A stretch of DNA of 38,566 nucleotides, from positions 1 to 38,566 of the forward strand of contig CAMDWG010000025.1 in the NCBI GenBank assembly GCA_945878375.1. The letters are read 5' to 3'. The translations under genes and the position numbers were made by a program. The DNA comes from Roseomonas mucosa (lineage in GTDB: Bacteria; Pseudomonadota; Alphaproteobacteria; Acetobacterales; Acetobacteraceae). The notes beneath the pieces were generated by a model, which did no database searches, was not told the DNA's origin, and saw only the letters and a program-made list of their open reading frames with translations. Below, piece by piece: positions 16,277 through 25,697 of the stretch (position 1 is the stretch's first letter; each line of letters begins with the position of its first letter).

Positions 16277-17188
16277 TCACCACAACCGCGCCGCGCCGAA
16301 GACGCCGGAGCTGTCGCCGTGGCGGGCGCGCAGGATGGGGGTGGAATAGGCGTCGCTGAACACATGGCGCGGAATCAGCGTCGGCAGCCTCTCATACAGG
16401 TGGTCCATGTTGGACAAGCCGCCGCCCAGTACGATGGCGTCGGGATCGACCAGGTTCACCACCGCCGCGAGCGCCCGCGCCAGCCGGTCCACATGCCGGT
16501 CGAGCGCCGCCCTGGCACGTGCATCTCCGGCAGCGGCCCGCGCCGGGAGGGCAGAGGCATCGCGCGCCCCAGGGCCATCCGCATCCGCCGCCAGGGCCGG
16601 GCCGCAAAGGAAAGCCTCGATGCAGCCAGGCTGGCCGCACCAGCAGGTGGGGCCGGGATGTTCGGCCGCGCTCATCCAGGGGAGCGGATTGTGGCCCCAT
16701 TCGCCCCCCACCCGGTTCCGCCCTTCCGCCAGCCGGCCCTGCACCACCAGCCCGCCGCCCACGCCAGTGCCGAGGATCACGGCGAAGACGGTGCCATAGC
16801 CGGCGCCCGCGCCATCGGCGGCCTCGCTCATCGCGAAGCAGTTGGCATCGTTGGACAGCCGCACGGGGCGCGCCAGCCGTGCCTCCAGATCAGCGCCAAG
16901 CGGCTGGCCGTTGAGCTGGGTGGAATTGGCGCCGCGGATCAGCCGCGTCACCGGGTTCTCGCTGCCGGGGATGCCGATGCCGAGGCTGCCGCGGCCGCCG
17001 ATCTCGGCCTCGGCGCCCTCCACCAGCGCGGCGATGGTGGCGATGGTGCCGGTATAGTCGCGCGGGGTCGGGACGCGCCGGCGCAGCCGCACGGCGCCCG
17101 CGCCGTCCAGCGCCACGATCTCGATCTTCGTCCCGCCGAGATCCACCCCGAGCCGCCAGGCGGGCGGGGGTCCATTCTGGTCTGCCAT
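16277..17188 (-). CDS. mak: ROK family fructokinase, Mak type
   Basis: 303 residues. The phosphate loop LGVDLGGTKIEIVALD begins the protein. The ROK zinc site is visible as the EWGHNPLPW His and the CWCGQPGCIE Cys cluster (about 170-195), and the catalytic Asp is in LSNDANCFAMSEA. Long stretches (PGSENPVTRL, ANSTQLNGQPLG, RHGDSSGVFGAA) resemble E. coli Mak (YajF) closely, so fructose or mannose phosphorylation with ATP is the best call. Other ROK sugars cannot be excluded. It is followed by dinB on the same strand and diverges from the tusA-like gene. Confidence 0.9.
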   Translation of the reverse strand: MADQNGPPPAWRLGVDLGGTKIEIVALDGAGAVRLRRRVPTPRDYTGTIATIAALVEGAEAEIGGRGSLGIGIPGSENPVTRLIRGANSTQLNGQPLGADLEARLARPVRLSNDANCFAMSEAADGAGAGYGTVFAVILGTGVGGGLVVQGRLAEGRNRVGGEWGHNPLPWMSAAEHPGPTCWCGQPGCIEAFLCGPALAADADGPGARDASALPARAAAGDARARAALDRHVDRLARALAAVVNLVDPDAIVLGGGLSNMDHLYERLPTLIPRHVFSDAYSTPILRARHGDSSGVFGAARLW

Positions 17189-17280
17189 GCCGCGAAAGTG
17201 GCCCGCCGGGGGGCGTCACCGCAAGCGCCCGGCGGGCAGTGGCGCTTGCCGAAGGGCGCGCATGGTGCTGGATTCGGGGC

Positions 17281-17511
17281 ATGAGTGACACGCTGCTCGA
17301 CGTGCAGGGGCTGAGCTGCCCGCTGCCGGTTCTCAAGGCCAACAAGGCGCTGCGCAGCCTGCCGGGCGGGGCGCGGCTGGTGGTCATGGCCACCGATCCC
17401 GCCAGCGTGAAGGATTTCCGGGCTTTCGCCGCCGAGACCGGCCACGCCCTGGTCGCCTTCAGCGAGGAGAAGGGCGTCTTCCGCTTCACGCTGAAGAAGC
17501 GGGAGGATTGA
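17281..17511 (+). CDS. tusA: TusA-like sulfur carrier protein
   Basis: 76 residues, a single SirA/TusA domain. The CPxP motif is Cys13 to Pro16 in GLSCPLPVLKANKAL; the C-terminal VFRFTLKKRE strand is typical. TusA proteins carry persulfide sulfur for tRNA thiolation and molybdenum cofactor synthesis, and many paralogues are of unknown partner. ATG 17281 gives the standard domain start; an upstream in-frame ATG would add a Trp/Cys-containing leader without similarity. Its end overlaps the ribosome-binding site of the next gene, suggesting cotranscription with the deacetylase. Confidence 0.88.
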   Translation: MSDTLLDVQGLSCPLPVLKANKALRSLPGGARLVVMATDPASVKDFRAFAAETGHALVAFSEEKGVFRFTLKKRED

Positions 17512-17518
17512 TAAGGCC

Positions 17519-18448
17519 GTGACCGTGCTGCTGTTCAGCCATCGCGCCTGCCTGCAGCACGATCCCGGCCCCCAGCATCCCGAATGCCCCGACCGGCTGC
17601 GCGCCGTGCTCCGCGCGCTGGAGGCGGAGGAATTCGCCCACCTGATCCGGGACGAAGCGCCCCAGGCCACAGTCGAGCAACTCACCCGGGTCCACCCCGC
17701 CCAATATGTGGAAGCGATCCTCGGCATCCGGCCGGAGCCGGATGAGAGCGTCGCGCTGGATGCCGATACGGTGATGAGCTGGGGCAGCGCGGAAGCGGCG
17801 CTGCGCGCGGCGGGCGCCGGGGTGGCGGGGGTGGATGCGGTCTGCCGGGGCGAGGTCCGGCGCGTCTTCTGCGCCGTGCGCCCCCCCGGCCACCATGCCG
17901 AACCGGGACGGGCCATGGGCTTCTGCCTCTTCGCCAACGCCGCCATCGCCGCGCGCCATGCCCAGGCGGCGCATGGCCTGACCCGCGTGGCGGTGGTGGA
18001 TTTCGACGTCCACCACGGCAACGGCACCCAGGCCTGCTTCGAACACGACCCGACGCTGTTCTTCGCCAGTTCCCACCAATCCCCCTGCTATCCGGGCACC
18101 GGCGCGCCGGAGGAAGTGGGGGTCGGCAATGTGCACAACGCCATCCTGCCGCCCGGCGCCGATGGCGCCGCCTTCCGCGCCGCCTGGCGCGATCGTCTGC
18201 TGCCGGCGCTGGAGGCGTTCCGGCCGGAGCTGGTGGTGATCTCCGCCGGCTTCGACGCCCATGCCCGCGATCCGCTGGCCCAGCTGCGGGTGCGGGAGGC
18301 GGATTTCGCCTGGCTGACGGCGGAGATCTGCGCGATCGCCGACCGCGTCTGCGGCGGGCGCGTGGTGAGCCTGCTGGAAGGCGGCTACGACCTGGACGCG
18401 CTGGCGAGTTCCGCGGCCGCGCATGTCAGGGCGCTGATGCACGCCTGA
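17519..18448 (+). CDS. Histone deacetylase-like (HDAC family) amidohydrolase
   Basis: 309 residues, class II HDAC/acetoin-utilisation fold. The active-site His pair is His125-His126 in RPPGHHAEP; the zinc ligands are Asp163 and His165 (DFDVHHGNGTQ) and Asp246 (SAGFDAHARDPL); EGGYDLDAL near the end supplies the transition-state Tyr. Bacterial members deacetylate acetyl-lysine or acetylated polyamines; the substrate here is unknown. The start is GTG at 17519, with GGGAGG inside the end of the TusA-like gene serving as ribosome-binding site. All catalytic residues are present, so it should be active. Confidence 0.93.
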   Translation: MTVLLFSHRACLQHDPGPQHPECPDRLRAVLRALEAEEFAHLIRDEAPQATVEQLTRVHPAQYVEAILGIRPEPDESVALDADTVMSWGSAEAALRAAGAGVAGVDAVCRGEVRRVFCAVRPPGHHAEPGRAMGFCLFANAAIAARHAQAAHGLTRVAVVDFDVHHGNGTQACFEHDPTLFFASSHQSPCYPGTGAPEEVGVGNVHNAILPPGADGAAFRAAWRDRLLPALEAFRPELVVISAGFDAHARDPLAQLRVREADFAWLTAEICAIADRVCGGRVVSLLEGGYDLDALASSAAAHVRALMHA

Positions 18449-18534
18449 CCGGGGCACGGCCCCACCCGGGCGCTTGCCGCGTCCTGCCGCGCGCCCTATC
18501 CCCTTGGTCTGCCGTAACGGGAGGACAAACCGCC

Positions 18535-19509
18535 ATGATCGATCGTCGCACCCTGCTGGCCGCGCTGCCGGCCCTCGCCGCCGCGCCCGGCCTCGCCCAG
18601 GCCCAGGGCGCCTGGCCCCCCGGCCCGATCCGCGGGATCTGCCCCTTCGCGCCGGGCTCCGCCACCGACATCGTCGCACGGCTCTTCGCCGATGCCATGC
18701 GGCCCAGCCTGGGCCAGCCCATCGTGGTCGAGAATCGCGCCGGCGCCGGCGGCATGCTGGGGGCCGAGGTGGTGGCCCGCGCGGCGCCGGACGGGATGAC
18801 GCTGCTGTTCGGCACCAATTCCACCAATGCCGCCGCGAACGCGCTGTTCCGCCGCGTGCCCTTCGACATGGAACGCGCCTTCACCCCCGTCTCGACGCTC
18901 GCCAGCGTGGCGCTGATCGTCGCCGTGAAGGCGGACAGCCCCTACCGCACCCTGGCCGAGTTGCTGGCCGCCGCCCGCGCCCGGCCGGAAGCGATCACCT
19001 ATGCCCAGGCGTCGTCCTCGCAGCGGGTGGCGGCGGAGATGCTCGCCTCCATGGCCGGGGTGAAGATGCTGATGGTGCCCTACCGCTCCTCGCCGCTGGC
19101 GGTGCAGGACGTGATCGCGGGGCGGGTCGATGTGTTCGTCGCCGACCAGGCGGTGATCCTGCCGCAGGTGCAGGCCGGCGCGCTGCGGGCGCTCGCGGTC
19201 ACCACCAAGGAACGCTCCGCCCAGCTGCCCAACGTGCCGACGGTGGCCGAGGCCGGCAACCTGCCGGCCTATGAGCTGTTCGCCTGGTTCGTGCTGGCCG
19301 CCCCCGCCGGCACCCCGGCGCCGATCATCGCCCGGCTCAACGCCGCCGTCCGCGCCGCGATGGACACGCCCGAACTGCGGGAGAGGCTGGGCACTGGCCT
19401 CGGCATGGCCGTCCGCCCCTCCACGCCCGAGGAAGCGGTGGCCTTCGTCGCGGCCGAGACGGTGAAGTGGACCAACGCCATCCGCGCCGCCGGCATCCAG
19501 CCGGAGTGA
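18535..19509 (+). CDS. Tripartite tricarboxylate transporter substrate-binding protein (Bug/TctC family)
   Basis: 324 residues. A signal peptide with an Arg pair (MIDRRTLLAALPALAAAPGL) ends near AQAQG. The Bug-family blocks are ICPFAPGSATDIVARL, VVENRAGAGGMLGAEVVARA and PDGMTLLFGT in the first lobe and LAVTTKERSAQLPNVPTVAEAG in the second. These periplasmic proteins bind carboxylates for TctAB-type permeases, or act in sensing. No tctA/tctB is adjacent, as is common for the many orphan Bug proteins of Acetobacteraceae and Burkholderiales. A GGGAGGACA ribosome-binding site precedes ATG 18535. Confidence 0.94.
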   Translation: MIDRRTLLAALPALAAAPGLAQAQGAWPPGPIRGICPFAPGSATDIVARLFADAMRPSLGQPIVVENRAGAGGMLGAEVVARAAPDGMTLLFGTNSTNAAANALFRRVPFDMERAFTPVSTLASVALIVAVKADSPYRTLAELLAAARARPEAITYAQASSSQRVAAEMLASMAGVKMLMVPYRSSPLAVQDVIAGRVDVFVADQAVILPQVQAGALRALAVTTKERSAQLPNVPTVAEAGNLPAYELFAWFVLAAPAGTPAPIIARLNAAVRAAMDTPELRERLGTGLGMAVRPSTPEEAVAFVAAETVKWTNAIRAAGIQPE

Positions 19510-19625
19510 AGGGGGCGCCCCGTCGTTGTGACGTGGGCATGACAGGGGGTGGCTGGCATCCGCGCCGGCCCCCCCATCTGTCTTGATACGGTTTGCTATG
19601 GCCTGGGGGCCTGGATTGGGGCATT

Positions 19626-19877
19626 ATGTCAGGTATGATTGACACTTCGGCGCCGAAGCCGGTTGACACTCTGTCGTTCGAGGACGCCCTGGCCGAACTC
19701 GAGACCATCGTGAAGAAGCTCGAAGCCGGGCAGGGTCGCCTCGACCAGGCGGTGTCCGACTATGACCGCGGCGCGCAGCTCCGGCGGCGCTGCGAAAGGC
19801 TGCTCGCCGAGGCGGAGCAGAAGGTGCAGGCCATCGTGGACGGCGCCGCCGGCCCTACGCTGAGGGATGCCGGCTGA
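19626..19877 (+). CDS. xseB: Exodeoxyribonuclease VII small subunit
   Basis: 83 residues, the normal size. The XseB signature LSFEDALAELETIVKKLEAGQGRLDQAVSDYDRG is followed by the coiled-coil RGAQLRRRCERLLAEAEQKVQ. It pairs with XseA (not in this window) to degrade single-stranded DNA. The ATG at 19626 follows a GGGG; another ATG at 19635 is possible. Its end overlaps or nearly abuts the ispA start, in the conserved xseB-ispA-dxs order. Confidence 0.93.
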   Translation: MSGMIDTSAPKPVDTLSFEDALAELETIVKKLEAGQGRLDQAVSDYDRGAQLRRRCERLLAEAEQKVQAIVDGAAGPTLRDAG

Positions 19878-19878
19878 G

Positions 19879-20790
19879 ATGGCGGAGACGCTGACCCTGG
19901 GCGGCCTCGCCACCGCCCTGCCCCAGGCTGCCGCCGAGATCGAACAGACGCTGGATGCGCTGCTGCCGGCGGCGGAGGGCGCGGAAGCCCGGCTGTATGA
20001 GGCGATGCGCTATGCCGCCATGGGTGGCGGCAAGCGGATGCGCGGCTTCCTGGTGATGGAAGGCGCGCGGCAATTCGGCGTCTCCCGCGCCTCCGCGCTG
20101 CGGGTCGCGGGCGCGATCGAACTGCTGCACGCCTATTCCCTGGTGCATGACGACCTGCCGGCGATGGACGATGACGACCTCCGTCGCGGCAAGCCCACCG
20201 CGCACAAGGCCTTCGACGAGGCGACCGCGATCCTGGCGGGCGATGCGCTGCAGACCCAGGCCTTCCAGGTCCTGGCCGACGAGGACACGCATTCCGACAG
20301 CGCCGTCCGGATCGAGCTGGTGCGCTGCCTGGCGCGTGCCGCCGGCGCGCGGGGCATGTGCGGCGGGCAGATGCTCGACATGCTCGCAGAACAGGCCGGC
20401 GCACCGCTGGATGAACCCGCCATCGGGCGGCTGCAGCTGCTCAAGACCGGGCGGCTGATCGAATTCTCCGCCGAAGCCGGCGCGATCCTCGGCAAGGCGC
20501 CGATGTCGCAGCGCCAGGCGCTCGCGGCCTATGGGCGCGATCTGGGCGCCGCCTTCCAGATCGCCGACGACCTGCTGGACGTGACCGCGAGCGCGGCCGA
20601 GACCGGCAAGCGCACGGGCAAGGATGCGGAAGCCGGCAAGGCGACCCTGGTCACGCTGCTCGGCGTCGAACGCGCGCGGCTGCAGGCCGAAAGGCTGGCC
20701 GAGCAGGCCATCCGCCATCTCGACAGTTTCGGGGAGCGCGCGGATCTGCTGCGCGCCCTGGCCGCCTATACGGTGCAAAGGAAGAGCTGA
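19879..20790 (+). CDS. ispA: Polyprenyl diphosphate synthase (farnesyl diphosphate synthase)
   Basis: 303 residues. The first Asp-rich motif is HDDLPAMDDDD (Asp91, Asp92 and Asp97 region) and the second is FQIADDLLDV (about 230). GGGKRMRGFLV binds the isopentenyl diphosphate phosphate. The residues before the first motif (LLHAYSLVHDD) suggest a short product such as C15, although C20 cannot be excluded. ATG 19879 is preferred since GAGGG lies 12 bases upstream; ATG 19867, also in frame, would overlap xseB and has no spacing from that site. dxs follows after three bases, so precursor supply and chain synthesis are coupled. Confidence 0.92.
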   Translation: MAETLTLGGLATALPQAAAEIEQTLDALLPAAEGAEARLYEAMRYAAMGGGKRMRGFLVMEGARQFGVSRASALRVAGAIELLHAYSLVHDDLPAMDDDDLRRGKPTAHKAFDEATAILAGDALQTQAFQVLADEDTHSDSAVRIELVRCLARAAGARGMCGGQMLDMLAEQAGAPLDEPAIGRLQLLKTGRLIEFSAEAGAILGKAPMSQRQALAAYGRDLGAAFQIADDLLDVTASAAETGKRTGKDAEAGKATLVTLLGVERARLQAERLAEQAIRHLDSFGERADLLRALAAYTVQRKS

Positions 20791-20793
20791 CCC

Positions 20794-22710
20794 ATGGCAC
20801 CTCTCGCCACGCCGCTGCTCGACCGGGTTCGGATCCCGGAGGATATGCGGAACTTCTCGGCCGAGCAGCTGAAGCAGCTCGCGCAGGAATTGCGGGCGGA
20901 GACGATCGACGCGGTCTCCGTCACCGGCGGGCATCTCGGCGCCTCGCTCGGCGTGGTGGAACTGACGGTCGCGATCCATTCGATCTTCGAGACGCCGCGC
21001 GACCGGCTGATCTGGGATGTCGGCCACCAGGCCTATCCGCACAAGATCCTGACCGGCCGGCGCGACCGCATCCGCACGCTGCGCCAGGAAGGCGGGCTGT
21101 CCGGCTTCACCCGCCGCAGCGAGAGCGAATACGACCCCTTCGGCGCGGCGCATTCCTCCACTTCCATTAGCGCCGGGCTCGGCATGGCCGTGGCGCGTGA
21201 CCTGAAGGGGGATACCCGCAACGTCATCGCCGTGATCGGCGACGGGTCCATGAGCGCTGGCATGGCCTATGAGGCGATGAACAATGCCGGCGCGCTGAAG
21301 GCGCGGCTGATCGTCGTGCTCAACGACAACGACATGTCCATCGCCACCCCGGTCGGTGCGATGAGCGCGTATCTGTCGAAGGTCGTCTCCTCCCGTCCCT
21401 TCCTGTCGGTGCGGGAAATGATGGGCAAGCTCGCCAAGCGCTTCCCCCGCCCGATCGAGCGCACCGCCCGCAAGGCCGAGGAATTCGCCCGCGGCCTGCT
21501 GACCGGCGGCACGCTGTTCGAGGAGATGGGCTTCTACTATGTCGGCCCGATCGACGGGCACGACCTGGACCACCTGCTGCCCGTACTGCGGAACCTGCGC
21601 GACGCCGAGGACGCGCAGCCGATCCTGCTGCATGTCGTGACTCAGAAGGGCAAGGGCTACGCCCCGGCCGAGGCGGCGGCGGACAAGTATCACGGCGTCC
21701 AGAAGTTCAACGTCATCACCGGCGAACAGCAGAAGGCCCCGCCCGGCCCGCCCGCCTACCAGAAGGTCTTCGCAACCTCGCTGATCGCGGAAGCGGAAGT
21801 GGATGAGCGGATCGTCGCGATCAATGCGGCGATGCCGTCGGGGACCAGCCTCGACCTGTTCGCGAAGAAATTCCCGAATCGCTGCTTCGACGTGGGCATC
21901 GCCGAACAGCACGCCGTGACCTTTGCCGCGGGCATGGCAACGGAAGGCCTCAAGCCCTTCTGCGCGATCTATTCCACCTTCCTCCAGCGCGGCTACGACC
22001 AGGTGATGCACGACGTCGTGCTGCAGGGCCTGCCGGTGCGCTTCGCCATGGATCGGGCAGGATTGGTGGGGGCGGATGGCGCGACCCATGCCGGCAGCTT
22101 CGACATCGCCTATCTCGGCTGCCTGCCCGGCATCACGCTGATGGCGCCGAGCGACGAGGCGGAACTGGCCCACATGGTCGCCACCGCCGCCGCCTTCGAC
22201 GAAGGCCCCATCGCCTTCCGCTATCCGCGCGGCGAGGGCACGGGCGTTGCCGTGCCGGCGCGCGGCACGCCGATGGAGATCGGGCGCGGGCGCGTGGTGC
22301 GGGAAGGGACGAGCATCGCGATCCTGTCCTATGGCACGCGGCTGCAGGAATGCCTGAAGGCGGCCGATGAGCTGGCGGCGCAGGGCCTGTCCGCCACGGT
22401 GGCCGATGCGCGCTTCGCCAAGCCGCTCGACACCGCGCTGATCGAGCGCCTGGCGCGCGAACACGAGATGCTGATCACCATCGAGGAAGGCTCGGTCTGC
22501 GGCTTCGGCAGCCTCGTGGCGCAGCACCTGGCCTGGCAGGGGCTGCTGGATGGCGGGCTGAAATTCCGCCCGATGACGCTGCCGGACCGCTTCCTCGACC
22601 ATGCGGCGCCGAAGGTGCAGTACGATTGGGCAGGGCTGAACGCCCGCCACATCGTCGCCACCGCCCTCGCGGCGCTCGGCGCCCCGGTGGCGCAGCCGGC
22701 GCGAGCCTGA
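20794..22710 (+). CDS. dxs: 1-deoxy-D-xylulose-5-phosphate synthase
   Basis: 638 residues, full length. The thiamine diphosphate domain has [28 protein letters not shown] and the metal motif [18 protein letters not shown] (about 148-165). The pyrimidine domain has [18 protein letters not shown], with the catalytic Glu. The transketolase C-terminal domain follows. The enzyme condenses pyruvate and glyceraldehyde 3-phosphate, the first step of the MEP isoprenoid pathway, feeding IspA upstream and, in such bacteria, hopanoids, carotenoids and quinones. The usual alphaproteobacterial neighbour tlyA is missing downstream; a convergent dehydratase gene follows instead. Confidence 0.97.
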   Translation: MAPLATPLLDRVRIPEDMRNFSAEQLKQLAQELRAETIDAVSVTGGHLGASLGVVELTVAIHSIFETPRDRLIWDVGHQAYPHKILTGRRDRIRTLRQEGGLSGFTRRSESEYDPFGAAHSSTSISAGLGMAVARDLKGDTRNVIAVIGDGSMSAGMAYEAMNNAGALKARLIVVLNDNDMSIATPVGAMSAYLSKVVSSRPFLSVREMMGKLAKRFPRPIERTARKAEEFARGLLTGGTLFEEMGFYYVGPIDGHDLDHLLPVLRNLRDAEDAQPILLHVVTQKGKGYAPAEAAADKYHGVQKFNVITGEQQKAPPGPPAYQKVFATSLIAEAEVDERIVAINAAMPSGTSLDLFAKKFPNRCFDVGIAEQHAVTFAAGMATEGLKPFCAIYSTFLQRGYDQVMHDVVLQGLPVRFAMDRAGLVGADGATHAGSFDIAYLGCLPGITLMAPSDEAELAHMVATAAAFDEGPIAFRYPRGEGTGVAVPARGTPMEIGRGRVVREGTSIAILSYGTRLQECLKAADELAAQGLSATVADARFAKPLDTALIERLAREHEMLITIEEGSVCGFGSLVAQHLAWQGLLDGGLKFRPMTLPDRFLDHAAPKVQYDWAGLNARHIVATALAALGAPVAQPARA

Positions 22711-22738
22711 AACTTCGCGCCGACGGGGGGGCGGTTCG

Positions 22739-23689
22739 CTACCCCGTGACGTTCGCCGGGTCGGTGTTCGACCCGCAGAGGATGACCGCCACAAGCGCGC
22801 CGGGGGGCGGGATGAAGGCGCCGCTGGTCAGCGCGGCCAGCGCCGCCGCCCCGCCGGGCTCGGCCACCAGATGCAGTGCCGACCACAGGCGCCGCTGCGC
22901 GGTACGAATCGCCTCATCCGTCACCAGCACGGCCTTCGCCACATGGTGGCGGGCGACGGCGAACATATGCGCGCCCACCTGCCGCGCGCCCAGGCTGTCG
23001 GCGGCCACCCCGCCCACGGGGCACGGCACCGGGCGGCCTTCCCGCAGGGCGGTGTGCAGGGTCGGGCAGCCCTCGGGCTCGACGCTGATCACCTGCACGC
23101 CGCGGCCGGCATACCAGCCGGCGATGCCGCCGATCAGCCCACCGCCGCCGGTCGCGACCAGGACATGCGTGGCCTCCGGCGCGTCGTCCTCCAACTCCAC
23201 CGCGACGGTGCCCTGGCCGGCGAGGACCTCGGGCTGGTCATAGGCATGCACGATCAGCGCGCCGGTTTCGGCCGCGCGCGCCTCGCTCGCGATCCGGGCC
23301 TCGTCATACATGGCGCCGGTCTTGTGCAGCACCGCGCCATAGGACTCGATCCGCGCGGTCTTGGCCGCAGGGGTCGCCACCGGGCAGAACACCTCCGCCC
23401 TGAGACCCAGCGCGCGCGCCGCATAGGCCACCGCCGCGCCGTGATTCCCGCCCGAGGCGGTGGCCACACCCGCCGGCGGCAACCCACCCGCGGCGGCGGC
23501 GGAGAGCATGGTGTTGAACGCCCCGCGCGGCTTGAAGCTGCCGCTGGCCTGCAGCAATTCCAGCTTCAGGATCAGCGGGATCGGCAAGCCGAGATCGGCG
23601 CCCGCCATCCTCAGCACCGGGGTGCGGCGGATATGGGGGGCAATCCGCCGGGCGGCGGCTTCGATCTCGGCGCGGGTGGGGCTGGTCAT
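22739..23689 (-). CDS. Threonine/serine dehydratase-like PLP enzyme
   Basis: 316 residues, fold type II. The PLP Lys is Lys53 in ASGSFKPRGAF; ASGGNHGAAVAYAA binds the carboxylate and VATGGGGLIGGIAGW binds the PLP phosphate. There is no C-terminal ACT domain, so it is the short, unregulated kind (catabolic threonine dehydratase, serine racemase or hydroxyaspartate dehydratase-like). ATG 23689 is chosen over a TTG two codons upstream. It converges on dxs (28 bases between stops) and diverges from hprK. Confidence 0.88.
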   Translation of the reverse strand: MTSPTRAEIEAAARRIAPHIRRTPVLRMAGADLGLPIPLILKLELLQASGSFKPRGAFNTMLSAAAAGGLPPAGVATASGGNHGAAVAYAARALGLRAEVFCPVATPAAKTARIESYGAVLHKTGAMYDEARIASEARAAETGALIVHAYDQPEVLAGQGTVAVELEDDAPEATHVLVATGGGGLIGGIAGWYAGRGVQVISVEPEGCPTLHTALREGRPVPCPVGGVAADSLGARQVGAHMFAVARHHVAKAVLVTDEAIRTAQRRLWSALHLVAEPGGAAALAALTSGAFIPPPGALVAVILCGSNTDPANVTG

Positions 23690-23825
23690 GCCCAAGGCTT
23701 GCAGCCGCCGCGCCGCGCCGCAAGCGGCACCCCCAGTTCCCGACGAGCGGGCAACACTTCACCCCCTGCCTCGTTTCTGCCATGGTCCCGCCATCGCGGT
23801 TACGGGTGCGGGAGCCTGACAGGGC

Positions 23826-24290
23826 ATGCCTCTCCACGGCTCCTGCGCCGCCCTGGGCGGTGATGCTGTGCTGTTCCTCGGGCCGCCAGGCGCGGGGAAA
23901 TCGGACCTTGTGCTGCGGCTGATCGGCCGCGGCTGGATGCTGGTCGCCGACGACCAGGTGGAGCTCGAGCCGGTGGAGCCGGATAGCCTGATCGCCACCC
24001 CGCCCGCCGCCCTGCGCGGCCTGCTGGAAGTGCGCGGCCTTGGCCTGGTGCGCGACCTTCCGGTCGCGGCGCCGGCGCGGCTGCGGCTGGTGGTGGACCT
24101 GCTGCCCGAGGGCGAATCCCCCCCCCGCCTGCCGGAACCCGCCCGCTTCGAGGCCCATGGCAGGGCCCTGCCGCGCCTGGCGCTGGCCGCGCGGGAGGCC
24201 GCCGCGCCCGACAAGGTGATCCTGGCCCTCGCCGCCGCCTGCGGCCGCGCCCGGCTGCTGGCCGGCGCCATCCCGGGCTACGCCGCATGA
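23826..24290 (+). CDS. hprK: HPr kinase/phosphorylase, short alphaproteobacterial form
   Basis: 154 residues, only the catalytic domain; the N-terminal domain of Firmicutes HprK is absent, as usual in alphaproteobacteria. The Walker A motif is GPPGAGKSD (residues 19-27); VADDQVEL and the signature LLEVRGLGLVRDL follow. It should phosphorylate HPr on its regulatory Ser (Ser95 of the HPr gene downstream). It is the first gene of the hprK-rapZ-EIIA-HPr-EI string and overlaps rapZ by four bases. No sensor kinase gene (chvG-like) lies upstream, unlike in many relatives. Confidence 0.9.
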   Translation: MPLHGSCAALGGDAVLFLGPPGAGKSDLVLRLIGRGWMLVADDQVELEPVEPDSLIATPPAALRGLLEVRGLGLVRDLPVAAPARLRLVVDLLPEGESPPRLPEPARFEAHGRALPRLALAAREAAAPDKVILALAAACGRARLLAGAIPGYAA

Positions 24291-25225
24291 GCGACCCCGC
24301 CCATCTGGCGGCACGCCCCGTCGTGCTGGTCACGGGCCTGTCGGGGGCCGGCAAGGCCTCCATCCTGCGGACGCTGGAGGATCTCGGCTTCGAGACGGTG
24401 GACAACCCGCCGCTGCCGATCCTGGAGGAACTGGTCGGCGACGGCAGCGGCCCCATCGCCATCGGCGTCGATGCCAGGTCCCGCGGCTTCGACGCCGCCG
24501 CGGTGCGCCACGCGATCGACCGGCTCCGGCTACGCACGGACATCCAGGTGACCCTGGTCTTCGCCACCGCCGAGGATGCCGTGCTGCTGCGCCGATTCTC
24601 CGAGACGCGCCGGCGGCATCCGCTGGCGCCGGGCGGCCCGATGGGGTCGCGGGTGGCGGTCGGCATCGCGCAGGAAGCCACGCTGCTGGCGCCGCTGCGG
24701 GACGCGGCGGATCTGGTGGTCGATACCTCGGACCTTCCGCTGCCCGACCTTCGCGGGCTGATCGAGCGCCGCTTCCGCCCGGCGGGGGCGGCCGGGCTCG
24801 ACATCACCGTCATCTCCTTCGGCTACCCCAAGGGCCTGCCGCGAGAGGCGGAACTGGTCTTCGACATGCGCTTCCTGCGCAACCCGCATTACGACCCGGC
24901 GCTGCGGCCGATGACGGGCAAAGACGCCCCGGTCGCCGCCTTTGTCGAGGCCGATCCCGATTTCGCGCCCTTCTGGGCACGCATGACTGGCCTGCTGGAC
25001 CTGCTGTTGCCCCGCTATGTGGCCGAGGGGAAGAAGTATCTGACCGTCGCCATCGGCTGCACCGGCGGCAAGCACCGATCTGTGCTTGTGGCGGAGCGGC
25101 TGGCCGCCCATCTGGCGACGGGCGGCTGGCGGTCTGACGTGATTCACCGCGATATCGTGCCCGCCTCGGCGCAAACCGCCGGCGCGGCCCATGCGGGGCG
25201 GGAGGCCCTGGCAGACCCACCATGA
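24287..25225 (+). CDS. rapZ: RapZ family nucleotide-binding protein
   Basis: 312 residues. The P-loop reads GLSGAGKAS, with Ala24 in the position normally Ser or Thr; a Ser follows at 25. ALEDLGF-type and VDNPPLP segments and GVDARSRGF follow. The C-terminal domain carries IGCTGGKHRSVLVAERLA, the RNA-binding and metabolite-sensing region in E. coli RapZ. In enterobacteria RapZ guides RNase E to GlmZ; no GlmZ is known in this group, so the role here is unclear, although the PTS context is conserved. It overlaps hprK (ATGA) and is followed by the EIIA gene after 10 bases. The last 25 residues are a low-complexity tail. Confidence 0.93.
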   Translation: MSDPAHLAARPVVLVTGLSGAGKASILRTLEDLGFETVDNPPLPILEELVGDGSGPIAIGVDARSRGFDAAAVRHAIDRLRLRTDIQVTLVFATAEDAVLLRRFSETRRRHPLAPGGPMGSRVAVGIAQEATLLAPLRDAADLVVDTSDLPLPDLRGLIERRFRPAGAAGLDITVISFGYPKGLPREAELVFDMRFLRNPHYDPALRPMTGKDAPVAAFVEADPDFAPFWARMTGLLDLLLPRYVAEGKKYLTVAIGCTGGKHRSVLVAERLAAHLATGGWRSDVIHRDIVPASAQTAGAAHAGREALADPP

Positions 25226-25235
25226 CGACCCCTCG

Positions 25236-25697
25236 ATGATCGGCCTCGTGCTCGTCACCCATGGACGGCTCGCGGAGGAACTGCGTTCCGCCATGGAGCA
25301 TGTGGTCGGCCCGCAATCCGCGGTCGCCACCGTTTGCATCTATCCGGAGGATCGGATGGAAGCGCGGCGGGAGGATATCCGCGCCTCCATCTCCGCCGTC
25401 GAGCAGGGGGATGGCGTGGTCGTGCTGACCGATATCCTGGGCGGCACCCCTTCGAACCTCGCCTTCCAGCTGTGCGACCATCGGCGGGTGGAGGTGATCG
25501 CGGGCGTGAACCTGCCGCTGCTGGTCAAGCTGGCGAAGATCCGGGGCACGGAACCACTGGCCGAAGCCGTCGCCCACGCGACCGCCGCAGGCCGGAAATA
25601 CATCGCCGCCGGATCCGAGGTGCCGGACGGGCCGAGGGCCCAAGCCGCACCCGTCCCGTTGCAGACCGCGGCGAAGCCCAACGGGAGATCGTCATGA
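25236..25697 (+). CDS. PTS EIIA component, mannose-type
   Basis: 153 residues. The active-site His is His9 in LVLVTHGRLAEEL; VVVLTDILGGTPSNLAFQL is the EIIA-Man family block. It accepts phosphate from HPr. The usual partners EIIB, EIIC and EIID are missing, so it is a regulatory rather than transport component. The C-terminal 30 residues are a Pro/Ala-rich tail. ATG 25236 starts at the first beta strand; in-frame codons upstream encode sequence overlapping rapZ. The stop overlaps the HPr gene start (ATGA). Confidence 0.9.
   Translation: MIGLVLVTHGRLAEELRSAMEHVVGPQSAVATVCIYPEDRMEARREDIRASISAVEQGDGVVVLTDILGGTPSNLAFQLCDHRRVEVIAGVNLPLLVKLAKIRGTEPLAEAVAHATAAGRKYIAAGSEVPDGPRAQAAPVPLQTAAKPNGRSS

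Noticed and set aside
19855-22794. A very long open frame on the minus strand opposite xseB, ispA and dxs
   Set aside because: It mirrors strongly supported genes; open antisense frames are common at this GC content, and its translation is low-complexity (His, Arg and Gln) without any domain.
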